Origin: Micromonospora globbae
Lineage (GTDB): Bacteria > Actinomycetota > Actinomycetes > Mycobacteriales > Micromonosporaceae
Direction: 5' to 3'
Length of the DNA stretch: 64,000 nucleotides
NCBI RefSeq assembly: GCF_003610785.1
Contig: NZ_RAQQ01000004.1
Location: forward strand, 62,001 to 126,000
Shown: positions 8,157-16,644 of the stretch, piece by piece
Layout of the letters: each line of letters begins with the position of its first letter
Position numbering within the stretch: position 1 is the first letter of the stretch
Notes under the pieces: generated by a model
Told to the model about the DNA's origin: nothing
The model's input: only the letters and a program-made list of their open reading frames with translations
The model's database searches: none
Program-made: the position numbers and the translations under genes

Positions 8157-8870
8157 TCAGGCCGGCAGCGGTCGGGCCACGGTGACCTCGGCGTCGACCA
8201 GGTCGAGCACCTCGCTCAGCGAACCGAGCACGGGGCCGTTCCAGCCGAGGTCGGCGTTGAAGACCATGTGCTCGGTGAGATCGGGTGCGGCCAGCCGGGC
8301 GGCGCGCATCCCGGCCCGCTCGGCGCCGGTCAGCTCCTGACTGCCGCCGTCGCCGACGTAGAGGCAGTCCTCCGGGGCGAGTCCGAGCCGCCGGCACGCC
8401 GTGAGGTACAGCGCCGGGTCCGGTTTGCAGCGCCCCACCTGCACCGAGAAGATCCGCACGTCGAGCAGTGGGGCGATGGCGAGGTCCGGCAGGAAGGCCG
8501 GCAGCTCGTGGGTGCAGTCGCTGATCACGCCGGTACGCAGTCCGCGATGGCGCAGCGTGGCCAGCGTCGACACGGCGTCGGGCCGCAGCCGGGTGTCCGC
8601 GCGTACGGCGCGGTGGCGGGAGGCGACGGCCGCGCGCACCGCCCCGTCCGGCGGGTCCACGCCCGCCTGCGCGCAGACCCAGCGCAGGGTCGCCTCGGCG
8701 TTGCCCAGCCGGCCGGTGGCGCGCTGGTAGAACGTGCGGTCGAGCACGGCGGTGAACGTGTCGCTGGGGCAGCCCAGCAGCCGGGCGGTGTCCCGATGGC
8801 CCGCGCCGCGTTGGACAGACCGGGTCAGCGTGCCGAAGAAGTCGAAGAGCACCGCCTGGAACCTGGGCAT
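8157..8870 (-). CDS. HAD-superfamily hydrolase
   Basis: HAD hydrolase of 237 residues. Motif I is LFDFFGTLT with nucleophile Asp10; the general-acid Asp two residues later is Phe, as in dehalogenase-like members. Motif II is GVISDCT, motif III includes CKPDPALY (Lys), and motif IV is CLYVGDGGSQEL. A helical cap lies between motifs I and II (about 20-95). The start is ATG 8870, where homology begins. The substrate is not predictable. It is divergent from the EamA transporter with 105 bp between start codons. Confidence 0.88.
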   Translation of the reverse strand: MPRFQAVLFDFFGTLTRSVQRGAGHRDTARLLGCPSDTFTAVLDRTFYQRATGRLGNAEATLRWVCAQAGVDPPDGAVRAAVASRHRAVRADTRLRPDAVSTLATLRHRGLRTGVISDCTHELPAFLPDLAIAPLLDVRIFSVQVGRCKPDPALYLTACRRLGLAPEDCLYVGDGGSQELTGAERAGMRAARLAAPDLTEHMVFNADLGWNGPVLGSLSEVLDLVDAEVTVARPLPA

Positions 8871-8975
8871 GGGAAAGCGCCTCCGGGCGTGAGGGGTTCG
8901 CCGGCGCGGACCGCGTGATCGTAACCGAACGCTGACCCTCCGTGGTGGCCCGGTGGCGTGTGAGGATTGCTCTCC

Positions 8976-9938
8976 GTGTCCCCACCTCCGCACCGCCCGG
9001 CGCTCGACCCGCTGACCACGGGAGCCGTCGCCCTCGCCGTGGTCGCCGTCTCGTCCTCCGCGCCGCTGATCGCCTTCGCGGCCGCACCCGCCCTGGCCGT
9101 CGCGTTCTGGCGCAACCTGCTCTCGGTCGCCCTGCTCGGCCCGTTCTCGGCGGCCCGGCGGCGCGGGGAGCTGCGGGCGCTCACGGTGGGTGCGGGCCGG
9201 CGCGAGGGCTGGTACTGCGTACTCTCCGGCGTCGCGCTGGCCGCCCACTTCGCCACCTGGATGCCGAGCGCCCAGCTCACCTCGGTCGCGGCGGCGACCG
9301 CCCTCGGGGCCACCCAGCCGGTCTGGCAGGGGCTGATCGCCCGTGCCCAGGGGCGGCGGCTGCCGGTGGCAGTCTGGGCCGGCATCGCCGTGGCGGTCTC
9401 CGGCGCGGTGCTCGCGACGGGCGCCGACTTCGCGGCGTCGGGCCGGGCCTTCGCCGGTGACCTGCTCGCCGTGGCGGGCGGCATGTTCGCGGCCGTCTAC
9501 ACCGCCTTCGGGGAGCGGGCCCGGGCGACCATCAGCACCACCACGTACACGACGATCTGCTACGGCGTCTGCGCGCTGGTCCTGCTGGTGGTCTGCCTGG
9601 CCGGCGGGGTGCGGCTCGCCGGCTTCGACGGCCGCACCTGGCTGGCCATCCTCGCCCTCGTGGCGGGCGCCCAGCTCCTCGGGCACTCGATGTTCAACTA
9701 CGCGCTGCGCCGGATCTCCGCGACCACGGTGAGCGTGCTCGTCCTGCTGGAGGCCCCGGGCGCGGCCCTCATCGGCTGGGTGTGGCTCGGCCAGCTGCCC
9801 CGGCCGGCCGCCCTGCCCGGCCTGGCGCTGCTGCTCGCCGGGGTCGTCGTGGTGGTGCTCACCGGCGCGCGGGCCGGTCGCCGTACCGAGCCGGTGCCCG
9901 TCCCCGCCGACGCGGCCCCGCTGCCCGACGGGCGGTGA
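8976..9938 (+). CDS. EamA/DMT-family transporter
   Basis: Drug/metabolite transporter family protein of 320 residues with about ten hydrophobic helices in two EamA repeats (about 15-145 and 160-300). Typical markers are AFWRNLLSV in helix 2, LTSVAAATALGATQPVW, and the second-repeat pattern ATTVSVLVLLEAPGAALIGWVWLGQ. These proteins usually export small metabolites. The start is GTG 8976 with TGAGGA 9 nt upstream. The C-terminal tail after the last helix is Arg/Pro-rich and cytoplasmic. Confidence 0.9.
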   Translation: MSPPPHRPALDPLTTGAVALAVVAVSSSAPLIAFAAAPALAVAFWRNLLSVALLGPFSAARRRGELRALTVGAGRREGWYCVLSGVALAAHFATWMPSAQLTSVAAATALGATQPVWQGLIARAQGRRLPVAVWAGIAVAVSGAVLATGADFAASGRAFAGDLLAVAGGMFAAVYTAFGERARATISTTTYTTICYGVCALVLLVVCLAGGVRLAGFDGRTWLAILALVAGAQLLGHSMFNYALRRISATTVSVLVLLEAPGAALIGWVWLGQLPRPAALPGLALLLAGVVVVVLTGARAGRRTEPVPVPADAAPLPDGR

Positions 9939-10032
9939 GGCACGGGCACTTTCGCCGAAGAGTCGCCATTCGGCCACCGAGCGGGCCGCTTTCCGTGACA
10001 GTGCGGGAAGGGGTGCGTGAGGAAGGACGGGC

Positions 10033-12234
10033 ATGCGGCGGCGGGGCGGCGGACGCGAGCAGGGCGAGGGACGGCCGGGAACGGTGGTCACGCCCTCGGC
10101 CGAGTTCCCGCCCCTCGACGAGCAGGAACTGGGTGCGCTGCGCCGCATCGGCGAGCAGTGGCGGGCCGGCGCCCACCCGCCCGGGCCGGAGCAGGTGCCG
10201 CTCGACCCCACGCTCGACCGGAACCACGCCGAGCCCGTACCGGGTCGCTTCGGCCGGCTCGCCCCGATCAGCATGTTCACCGCCGGCGAACCGGGCGAGC
10301 TGGTGGCGACCGAACCGGCGAACACCCCGCGTACGCGGACCGGCCGCGCGCTGACCCGCTCCCGGCACGCCCTGCTCGGGCCGCCCCTGACCAGCGCCGC
10401 GGTGCTCTACGAGCGGATGCGCAAGCTCGTCGCCCTCCCGGTGCTCTCCTCCGACCTGCTCAGCTCGGTGGCGTACGGGCCGGAGGCGATGCTCGCGGTG
10501 CTGGTGCTCGCGGGCGGCGGCGCCCTCGGGCTGTCGCTGCCGCTCGCCGCCCTGCTGGCCGTGCTCATGGTGGCCGTGGGCCTGTCCTACCGGCAGACCG
10601 TGGTGGCCTACCCGCAGGGCGCCGGCTCGTACGTCGTGGCCACCGACAACCTCGGCGCCCGTCCGGGGCTCGCGGCCGCGGCCGGACTGTTGGTCGACTA
10701 CGTGCTCACCGTGGCGGTGTCGGTGGCGGCCGGGGTCCACGCGGTCACCTCGGCGATGCCCGGACTGGCCCGGTTCGCCGTACCGCTCGGGGTGCTCACC
10801 ATCGCGGTGCTGCTCGCCGGCAACCTCCGGGGCGTCCGCGCGGCCGGCAACCTGTTCGTCTGGCCCACGTACGCCTTCATCCTCGCGCTGCTCGCGGTGC
10901 TGCTGGTCGGCTACGCGCGGGCCGGCGCGCGGGGCTTCGAACCGGTGCCCGCGCCGGCCGTGCCCGCCGTCGAGGGGCTGGGGCTGCTGCTGGTGCTGCG
11001 CGCCTTCGCCTCCGGTGCGGTGTCGATGACCGGCATCGAGGCGGTGTCGAACGCGGTCCCGGCGTTCCGTCCGCCCGAGTGGCGCAACGCCCGCACCACG
11101 TTGAGCTGGATGGTCGGGATGCTCGTGGTGCTCTTCGTCGGGCTGACCGTGCTGATCCACCTCGACGGGCTCGCGCCGAAGCCGGAGGCCACGCTGCTGT
11201 CGCAGCTGGCCCGGGTCACGTTCCCCACCGGTCCCTGGTACGCGCTGGTGCAGGCGGCCACCGCCCTGATCCTGCTGCTGGCCGCCAACACCGCGTTCAA
11301 CGGGTTCCCGCGGCTGCTGTTCTTCATGGCCCGGGCCGGGCACGCGCCGCGCCGGTTCCTGCACATGGGGGACCGTCTGGCGTTCACCGACGGACTCGTG
11401 GCGCTCGCCGTCGCCGCGGGGACGGTGTTCGTCGCGTTCGGAGGCCGGACCCAGGCGTTGATCCCCCTCTACGCGGTCGGGGTGTTCCTCGCGTTCACCC
11501 TCTCGCAGGTCGGCATGGTGGTGCACTGGCGGCGCGAGCGGTCCCGGGGCTGGCGCCGGCGGGTCGGGATCAACGCGCTCGGCGCCGTCCTCTCCGGCCT
11601 GGTGCTGGTCACCGCCGCGTTCACCAAGTTCACCGAGGGGGCGTGGGTGGTGGTGATCGCCGTGCCGCTGCTCGTCCTGCTCTCGCTGGCCATCCACCGT
11701 CACTACCGCAGGCTGGGCCGGTTGCTGGCCCTGCACCCCGCGCCGAACGGCCGGGGCCAGGTCCCCGCGCCGCTGCCCGGGGCGCCCGAGGAGGGCGCGC
11801 TGGCCGAGTCCCAGGAGCTTCCGCAACAGGTACGCCACCTCGTCGTGGTGCCGGTCGCCCGGCTGAACCGGGCGTCGCTGCGGGCGCTGGCGTACGCGGC
11901 CTCGCTGGGCCAGCCGACCCTCGCCGTGCACATCGCGCCCGAGGACACCGAGGCGGACCGGTTCCGCGAGCAGTGGGAGGCGTGGGGTGACCACGTGCGG
12001 CTGGAGACGATCGTGTCGCCGTACCGGGCGGTGATCGGGCCGCTCGCGCACTACCTGGAGGCGCTGCACGCCGCCCGGCCCGACGTGCTGCTCACCGTGG
12101 TGGTGCCCGAGGTGGTGGTCCGCCGCCACTGGCACGTGCCGCTGCACAGCCGGGCCGAGAAGCGGCTGCGGCGGGCCCTGCAGGCCCTGCCCGGCGTGGT
12201 GGTGACGAGCCTGCCCGTGCACCTCGCCGAGTAG
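10033..12234 (+). CDS. APC-superfamily amino acid permease
   Basis: Membrane permease of 733 residues. A soluble N-terminal region of about 115 residues precedes the transporter core, which begins at KLVALPVLSSDLLSSVAYGPEAML, the conserved helix-1 region of this APC branch. About 12 membrane helices span 130-560. The C-terminal 160 residues are soluble with a universal-stress-like beta-alpha pattern (HLVVVPVARLNRASLRALAYA; LLTVVVPEVVV). The start is ATG 10033 with AGGAAGGA upstream. The substrate is unknown; related proteins are annotated as amino acid or potassium transporters. Confidence 0.88.
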   Translation: MRRRGGGREQGEGRPGTVVTPSAEFPPLDEQELGALRRIGEQWRAGAHPPGPEQVPLDPTLDRNHAEPVPGRFGRLAPISMFTAGEPGELVATEPANTPRTRTGRALTRSRHALLGPPLTSAAVLYERMRKLVALPVLSSDLLSSVAYGPEAMLAVLVLAGGGALGLSLPLAALLAVLMVAVGLSYRQTVVAYPQGAGSYVVATDNLGARPGLAAAAGLLVDYVLTVAVSVAAGVHAVTSAMPGLARFAVPLGVLTIAVLLAGNLRGVRAAGNLFVWPTYAFILALLAVLLVGYARAGARGFEPVPAPAVPAVEGLGLLLVLRAFASGAVSMTGIEAVSNAVPAFRPPEWRNARTTLSWMVGMLVVLFVGLTVLIHLDGLAPKPEATLLSQLARVTFPTGPWYALVQAATALILLLAANTAFNGFPRLLFFMARAGHAPRRFLHMGDRLAFTDGLVALAVAAGTVFVAFGGRTQALIPLYAVGVFLAFTLSQVGMVVHWRRERSRGWRRRVGINALGAVLSGLVLVTAAFTKFTEGAWVVVIAVPLLVLLSLAIHRHYRRLGRLLALHPAPNGRGQVPAPLPGAPEEGALAESQELPQQVRHLVVVPVARLNRASLRALAYAASLGQPTLAVHIAPEDTEADRFREQWEAWGDHVRLETIVSPYRAVIGPLAHYLEALHAARPDVLLTVVVPEVVVRRHWHVPLHSRAEKRLRRALQALPGVVVTSLPVHLAE

Positions 12235-12336
12235 GCGTCACCGGGCCGGGACGGCGGCCAGGCGGCACCGGTGGGGTTCGGCGGCCGATCGGGCCGGCGT
12301 CCGTCGGGGCGGCGGCCGGCGGACCGGCGCCCCGCC

Positions 12337-13182
12337 CTACTCGCCGATGCCGACGGCCTTGGCGCTCGCCGTCCAGAGGCGGGCGGCGAGCCGCGGGTCG
12401 GCCGCCTTGCGCAGCGGCCGGCGCAGCCGCCGGTCGTGGTAGTAGCCGCCGTCGACCAGCCGCGCCGGGTCGGAGTTGACCAGCCAGACCAGCGTCTCCG
12501 CGCCCTTCTCGGGGCTGCGGAACGGCAGCAGCCGCATGCCGACGGCCACGAGCCGGCTCTCGTTGCCGAACCGGGTCCGCACCACGCCAGGGTGGAAGCA
12601 GTGGGCGGGGACCTCCGGCCAGCGCCGCGCCGCCTCGGCGGTGAAGAGGATGTTGGCCTGCTTGCTGGTGCCGTACGCGGTCATCGCCCGGTAGCGGCGC
12701 AGCGGGCGGTTGAGGTCGTCCGGGTCGAGGATCCCGCTGCGGTGCGCGCCGGAGGCGGTCACCACCATCCGCCCGATCCGGTCCCGCAGGAGGTTGCTGA
12801 GCAGGAACGGCGCCAGGTGGTTCGCCTGGATGGACAGCTCGAACCCGTCGACCGTGGTGATCGGCTGGAGCACGATCGCGCCGGCGTTGTTGACCAGCAC
12901 GTCGATCCGGTCGTACGCGGCCCGCAGCTTCTCGGCGAGGCGGCGTACGTCGTCGAGGACGGCGAAGTCGGCGCGGAACAGCTCCGGCCGCTCACCGGCC
13001 GCCTCGCGGACGCGGTCCCCGGCGGCCTGGAGGCGGGCCGGGTCCCGGCCGACCAGTACCACCTGGTCACCCCGGCACGCCAGGTCGACGGCGGCCGCCA
13101 GGCCGATGCCCGAGCTGGCGCCCGTCACCACGACCAGGCGACGCCCAGTGAGATCTTCCACAGCTCCATTCACCCCGGTCAT
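12337..13182 (-). CDS. Short-chain dehydrogenase/reductase (retinol dehydrogenase-like)
   Basis: NAD(P)-dependent oxidoreductase of 281 residues. The Rossmann motif TGASSGIG is at residues 20-27, NNAG at 98-101 and YGTSK at 170-174, with catalytic Ser144. The extended C-terminus and HxPGVVRT motif resemble the retinol-dehydrogenase/WW-oxidoreductase group. The substrate is unknown. The start is ATG 13182, with TAACCT 6 nt upstream in the leaderless position. It is divergent from the CoA-ester lyase gene with a 99-bp shared upstream region. Confidence 0.9.
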   Translation of the reverse strand: MTGVNGAVEDLTGRRLVVVTGASSGIGLAAAVDLACRGDQVVLVGRDPARLQAAGDRVREAAGERPELFRADFAVLDDVRRLAEKLRAAYDRIDVLVNNAGAIVLQPITTVDGFELSIQANHLAPFLLSNLLRDRIGRMVVTASGAHRSGILDPDDLNRPLRRYRAMTAYGTSKQANILFTAEAARRWPEVPAHCFHPGVVRTRFGNESRLVAVGMRLLPFRSPEKGAETLVWLVNSDPARLVDGGYYHDRRLRRPLRKAADPRLAARLWTASAKAVGIGE

Positions 13183-13188
13183 GGCGCG

Positions 13189-13194
13189 AGGTTA
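13189..13194 (-). promoter_or_regulatory. Leaderless -10 of the SDR gene
   Basis: TAACCT on the minus strand, 6 nt before ATG 13182. Confidence 0.6.
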
Positions 13195-13281
13195 CCGTGG
13201 CGTAACACCCTTTGGGATCGTTAAGTCTCAGTCTGATCGCTGGCGTCGGCGTGCCCGCCGGACGCTGGAAGGAGCGCATCC

Positions 13282-14238
13282 ATGGCCGCTGTCGGTCGCC
13301 CCCGCCGGTCCTGCCTCGCGGTACCCGGTTCCAGCGTCAAGATGCTCGGCAAGGCCCAGGGCCTCCCCGCCGACCAGGTCTTCCTCGACCTCGAGGACGC
13401 AGTGGCGCCGCTGGCCAAGCCGGACGCCCGCAAGAACATCGTGGCCGCGCTCAACGAGGGCGACTGGGCCGGCAAGACCCGGGTCGTACGCGTCAACGAC
13501 CTGACCACGCCGTGGACCTACCGGGACGTGATCGACGTGGTCGAGGGCGCGGGCGCCAACCTGGACTGCATCATGCTGCCGAAGGTGCAGAACGCCGCCC
13601 AGGTGCAGTGGCTGGACCTGACCCTCACCCAGTTGGAGAAGACGCTGGGTCTCGAGGTGGGCCGCATCGGCATCGAGGCCCAGATCGAGAACGCCGCCGG
13701 TCTGGTCAACGTGGACGAGATCGCCGCCGCCTCGCCCCGCGTGGAGACGATCATCTTCGGCCCGGCCGACTTCATGGCCTCGATCAACATGAAGTCGATG
13801 GTCGTCGGCGCCCTGATCCCGGACTACCCCGGCGACCCGTACCACTACATCCTGATGCGGATCCTCATGGCCGCCCGGATGCACGACAAGCAGGCCATCG
13901 ACGGCCCGTTCCTGCAGATCCGGGACGTCGACGGGTTCCGTGAGGTGGCCCGGCGCTCGGCCGCGCTCGGGTTCGACGGCAAGTGGGTGCTGCACCCGGG
14001 CCAGATCGAGGCGGCGAACGAGGTCTACTCGCCGACGCAGGCCGACTACGACCACGCCGAGCTGATCCTCGACGCGTACGAGCACTACACCTCGGAGGCC
14101 GGCGGCAAGCTCGGCGCCGTGATGCTCGGCGACGAGATGATCGACGAGGCGTCCCGGAAGATGGCCCTCGTCGTCGCGGCCAAGGGGCGGGCCGCCGGGA
14201 TGACGAGGACGTCCTCCTTCACCCCGCCCGCGCGGTGA
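13282..14238 (+). CDS. HpcH/HpaI (CitE-like) CoA-ester lyase
   Basis: Beta-barrel CoA-ester lyase of 318 residues, in the malyl-CoA/beta-methylmalyl-CoA/citramalyl-CoA lyase group. Key elements are RSCLAVPGS (CoA site), FLDLEDAVAP (metal/acid site), IGIEAQIENAAGL (catalytic Glu) and FGPADFMAS (metal Asp). The start is ATG 13282 with GGAAGGAG upstream. An acyl-CoA dehydrogenase (16645) and a MaoC hydratase (34890) in the same window could serve the same pathway, for example ethylmalonyl-CoA or branched-chain acid breakdown. That link is inferred. A strong hairpin follows. Confidence 0.9.
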   Translation: MAAVGRPRRSCLAVPGSSVKMLGKAQGLPADQVFLDLEDAVAPLAKPDARKNIVAALNEGDWAGKTRVVRVNDLTTPWTYRDVIDVVEGAGANLDCIMLPKVQNAAQVQWLDLTLTQLEKTLGLEVGRIGIEAQIENAAGLVNVDEIAAASPRVETIIFGPADFMASINMKSMVVGALIPDYPGDPYHYILMRILMAARMHDKQAIDGPFLQIRDVDGFREVARRSAALGFDGKWVLHPGQIEAANEVYSPTQADYDHAELILDAYEHYTSEAGGKLGAVMLGDEMIDEASRKMALVVAAKGRAAGMTRTSSFTPPAR

Positions 14239-14242
14239 CCGC

Positions 14243-14279
14243 CGGTCGTGCCGTCCGGGACGCCCGGACGGCACGACCG
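14243..14279. terminator. Bidirectional terminator between convergent genes
   Basis: Perfect 17-bp stem (core GGTCGTGCCGTCCGGG) with a 3-nt loop, 4 bp after the CoA-ester lyase stop and 9 bp before the end of the convergent DUF4190 gene. It can serve both strands. Confidence 0.8.
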
Positions 14280-14288
14280 TGGCCCGGC

Positions 14289-14813
14289 TCAGGTGGGCTG
14301 GTTCGCCGCGTAGATGATCGCGATGATGATGACGGCCGCGGCGAGCAGCGCGATGGCCGTCGAGATCCAGCCCATGACGATGCCGGCCGTGGCCATGCCC
14401 TCGCCGCTCTCGCCGCGCTCGCGGATCTGCCGCTTCGCGATGTGGCCGAGGATCGCGCCGACGACACCGATGATGCCGCCGATCCCGTAGCCGCAGAGGC
14501 CCATGATGCCGGTGATGCCGACGACCATCGCGGCGACCGCCATCCCATTGGTCGTCGGCGCGGGCGGGTAGCCGTAGCCCGGGTAGCCCGGGTAGCCCGG
14601 GTGACCGGACGGCGGGTACGGGGCCGCGGACGGGTACTTGCCGGCGGCGTACGGGTCGATCGGCGCGTACGGGTCGGCCGGGCCCGGCTGGCTGGGGACC
14701 GGCGGACCGCTCATCGGCAGCGTCGGGTCGGCCGGCGGGCTCGTCGGCTGACCCGGCTGCTGGCCGGACCACGCCGGATCGTTCCAGCCGCCGGAGGGTG
14801 GGGGATAGGTCAT
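14289..14813 (-). CDS. DUF4190 membrane protein, Pro/Tyr-rich N-terminus
   Basis: Protein of 174 residues. The first 85 are disordered Pro/Gly/Tyr-rich sequence with GYPGYPGYGYPP-type repeats. The rest is a DUF4190 domain with two membrane helices around a short loop (GMAVAAMVVGITGIMG; GIIGVVGAILGHIAKRQI) and a last helix at the end. Function is unknown. The start is ATG 14813 with GGAGAG upstream. A second DUF4190 protein of the same design lies at 15847-16473, beyond the intervening SDR gene. Confidence 0.88.
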   Translation of the reverse strand: MTYPPPSGGWNDPAWSGQQPGQPTSPPADPTLPMSGPPVPSQPGPADPYAPIDPYAAGKYPSAAPYPPSGHPGYPGYPGYGYPPAPTTNGMAVAAMVVGITGIMGLCGYGIGGIIGVVGAILGHIAKRQIRERGESGEGMATAGIVMGWISTAIALLAAAVIIIAIIYAANQPT

Positions 14814-14931
14814 GCGCTCTTCTCTCCAGTGCGTGCGGGTGCCGTCAGGGTAGCCAGGCCACGACAAACCGATGACCCCGCGCCCGGGTGCCGCGTTGCC
14901 CGGACCGGCCGGAACGGGCAGGATCCCAGTC

Positions 14932-15837
14932 ATGGCAATCGACGCGCGCGCCGCGGACCGCTCCGGCAGCCGACCGAGGCGGGACGCGACGCGTCCGGGC
15001 CTCGCGCGGCGCAGCCGTGCCGCCGCGCCGACCACTCTGGCCGGTCAGGACGACCCGGCCGCGCTTCCCGAGCCGGTCACCATGCGGCTCGACGGCCGGG
15101 TGGCGCTGGTCACCGGGGCGGGCAGCCCGGACGGCATCGGATACGCGACGGCCCGGCGCCTCGCCGACCTCGGCGCCCGGGTGGCCATCGTGTCCACCAC
15201 CCGGCGCATCCACGAGCGCGCGAGCGAACTGGGCGTCACGGGCTTCGTCGCGGACCTCACCGACGAGTCCGAGGTGGGCGCGCTGGCCGACGCGGTCACC
15301 GAGCAGCTCGGCGACGTCGAGGTGCTGGTCAACAACGCGGGCCTCGCGAGCCGGGCCAGCCCGGAGGTGCTCCGCCCCGTCGCGCAGCTCAGCTACGACG
15401 AGTGGCGCGGGGAGATCGACCGGAACCTGACCACCGCGTTCCTGTGCAGCCGCGCGTTCATCGGCGGGATGGCCGAACGGGGCTGGGGGCGGATCGTCAA
15501 CCTGGCGGCCACCGCCGGGCCGGTCAACGCCCTGCCCACCGAGGCGGCGTACGCGGCGGCGAAGGCGGGCGTCGTCGGGCTCACCCGGGCGCTCGCCATG
15601 GAGGCGATCGCCGACGGGGTGACCGTCAACGCGGTGGCGCCCGGCACCATCTACACGGCGGCGTCCACGATGGCCGAGATCAAGCAGGGCCTCGGCACGC
15701 CCGTGGGGCGGCCGGGCACACCCGACGAGGTGGCGGCGGCCATCGCGTTCCTCTGCTCGCCGGCCGCCTCGTACATCACCGGACAGATGCTCGTGGTCGA
15801 CGGCGGCAACAGCGTCCGGGAGGCCCAGTTCCGCTGA
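14932..15837 (+). CDS. SDR-family oxidoreductase (FabG-like)
   Basis: FabG-like dehydrogenase. From the start chosen here it has 301 residues; the SDR domain begins 50 residues in, at Met 15082. Visible motifs are [14 protein letters not shown] and YAAAK (Tyr and Lys present). The catalytic Ser is not where expected: IVNLAATAG replaces the usual IVNISS. ATG 14932 is preferred because CAGGAT lies 7 nt upstream, the leaderless arrangement seen at other genes here. 15082 has neither a ribosome site nor such a box but would give a normal 251-residue SDR. The substrate is unknown. Confidence 0.8.
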   Translation: MAIDARAADRSGSRPRRDATRPGLARRSRAAAPTTLAGQDDPAALPEPVTMRLDGRVALVTGAGSPDGIGYATARRLADLGARVAIVSTTRRIHERASELGVTGFVADLTDESEVGALADAVTEQLGDVEVLVNNAGLASRASPEVLRPVAQLSYDEWRGEIDRNLTTAFLCSRAFIGGMAERGWGRIVNLAATAGPVNALPTEAAYAAAKAGVVGLTRALAMEAIADGVTVNAVAPGTIYTAASTMAEIKQGLGTPVGRPGTPDEVAAAIAFLCSPAASYITGQMLVVDGGNSVREAQFR

Positions 15838-15846
15838 GCGGCCCGG

Positions 15847-16473
15847 TCAGTAGGTGCCGCCCCCGTCGGCGTTGGCGAGGAGCACCACGGCGATCCAGCC
15901 GCAGCAGGCCAGCAGCCCCAGCGCCGTGAAGACGTAGCTGAGGATGAGCCCCCACGTGGCGAGCTGGTCGCCCTCCTCCCCGCTGGTGCGCAGCTGGCGC
16001 TTCGCCAGGTGGCCCAGGACGATGCCGGCCGGAGCGAACACGAACGCGAAGATCAGCGACAGGATGGCCAGCACGTTGGTGCGCACCGGCCCGGTTGGTG
16101 GCGGGCCGTACTGGCCGTAGGGCACCTGCGGGGCGTACGGCGGCTGGTGGCCCCACTGCGGACCGGGCGGGTAGCCACCCGGCTGCCCGAACGGTGGCTG
16201 GTCCGGCGCCGGCGGGCGGGGCGGCTGGTCCGGCTCGGGCGGTGACGGCTCGGGCGGCGGGCCGAACGGAGACCGGTCCGGCGGCGGCGCGTACGGCGAC
16301 CGTTCCGCCGGCGGCTCGTACGGCGACGGCGGTTGTTCCCCCGGCGGCTGGTACGGCGGCTGATCGCCGGGCGAGGCGTACGGCGACGGGGGCTGTTCGC
16401 CCGGCCTCTCGTACGGCGACGGAGGCTGCTCGCGACCGGACGGCTCCGACGGGTCGGACGGCGGGTTCGTCAC
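15847..16473 (-). CDS. DUF4190 membrane protein, proline-rich
   Basis: Protein of 208 residues. About 130 residues of Pro-rich repeats built on PPSPYxxPGEQ are followed by a DUF4190 domain with two to three membrane helices (NVLAILSLIFAFVFAPAGIVLGHLAKRQL; LILSYVFTALGLLACCGWIAVVLLA). It is a paralogue in design of the protein at 14289-14813. The start is GTG 16473 with AGGAGGAG upstream. It converges on the SDR gene with a 9-bp gap. Function is unknown. Confidence 0.88.
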   Translation of the reverse strand: MTNPPSDPSEPSGREQPPSPYERPGEQPPSPYASPGDQPPYQPPGEQPPSPYEPPAERSPYAPPPDRSPFGPPPEPSPPEPDQPPRPPAPDQPPFGQPGGYPPGPQWGHQPPYAPQVPYGQYGPPPTGPVRTNVLAILSLIFAFVFAPAGIVLGHLAKRQLRTSGEEGDQLATWGLILSYVFTALGLLACCGWIAVVLLANADGGGTY

Positions 16474-16590
16474 GGTCTCCTCCTCCTGCCGGCGCCGGGG
16501 CTCTCTTGCCGGACGCTACCCGCAGCGGTGAACCTTTTCACAGCGGTTGTGTGGACTGGTCACCTTGGCGGCGCTGCCCGGGAGACCGAT

Positions 16591-16608
16591 ACTGACCGAG
16601 CGTTCAGT
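16591..16608. promoter_or_regulatory. 18-bp dyad, probable TetR-type operator
   Basis: ACTGACCGAGCGTTCAGT fits the perfect dyad ACTGA-N-CG-NN-CG-N-TCAGT. It lies 36 bp before the acyl-CoA dehydrogenase start, in its promoter region. Such dyads are typical of TetR regulators of acyl-CoA catabolism; no TetR gene is in the window. Confidence 0.6.
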
Positions 16609-16644
16609 TACCCATGAGTAATGCGCCGATCCCCGGAGGCTGAC

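Noticed and set aside
8871..10325. In-frame extension of the HAD gene upstream to 10325 on the minus strand
   Set aside because: It would run antisense through the EamA gene and encodes low-complexity Arg/Gly/Ala sequence; the HAD domain starts cleanly at 8870.
10357..12222. Long minus-strand frame opposite the APC permease gene
   Set aside because: His/Arg/Gly-rich shadow sequence typical of the antisense of high-GC genes, with no recognisable domain.
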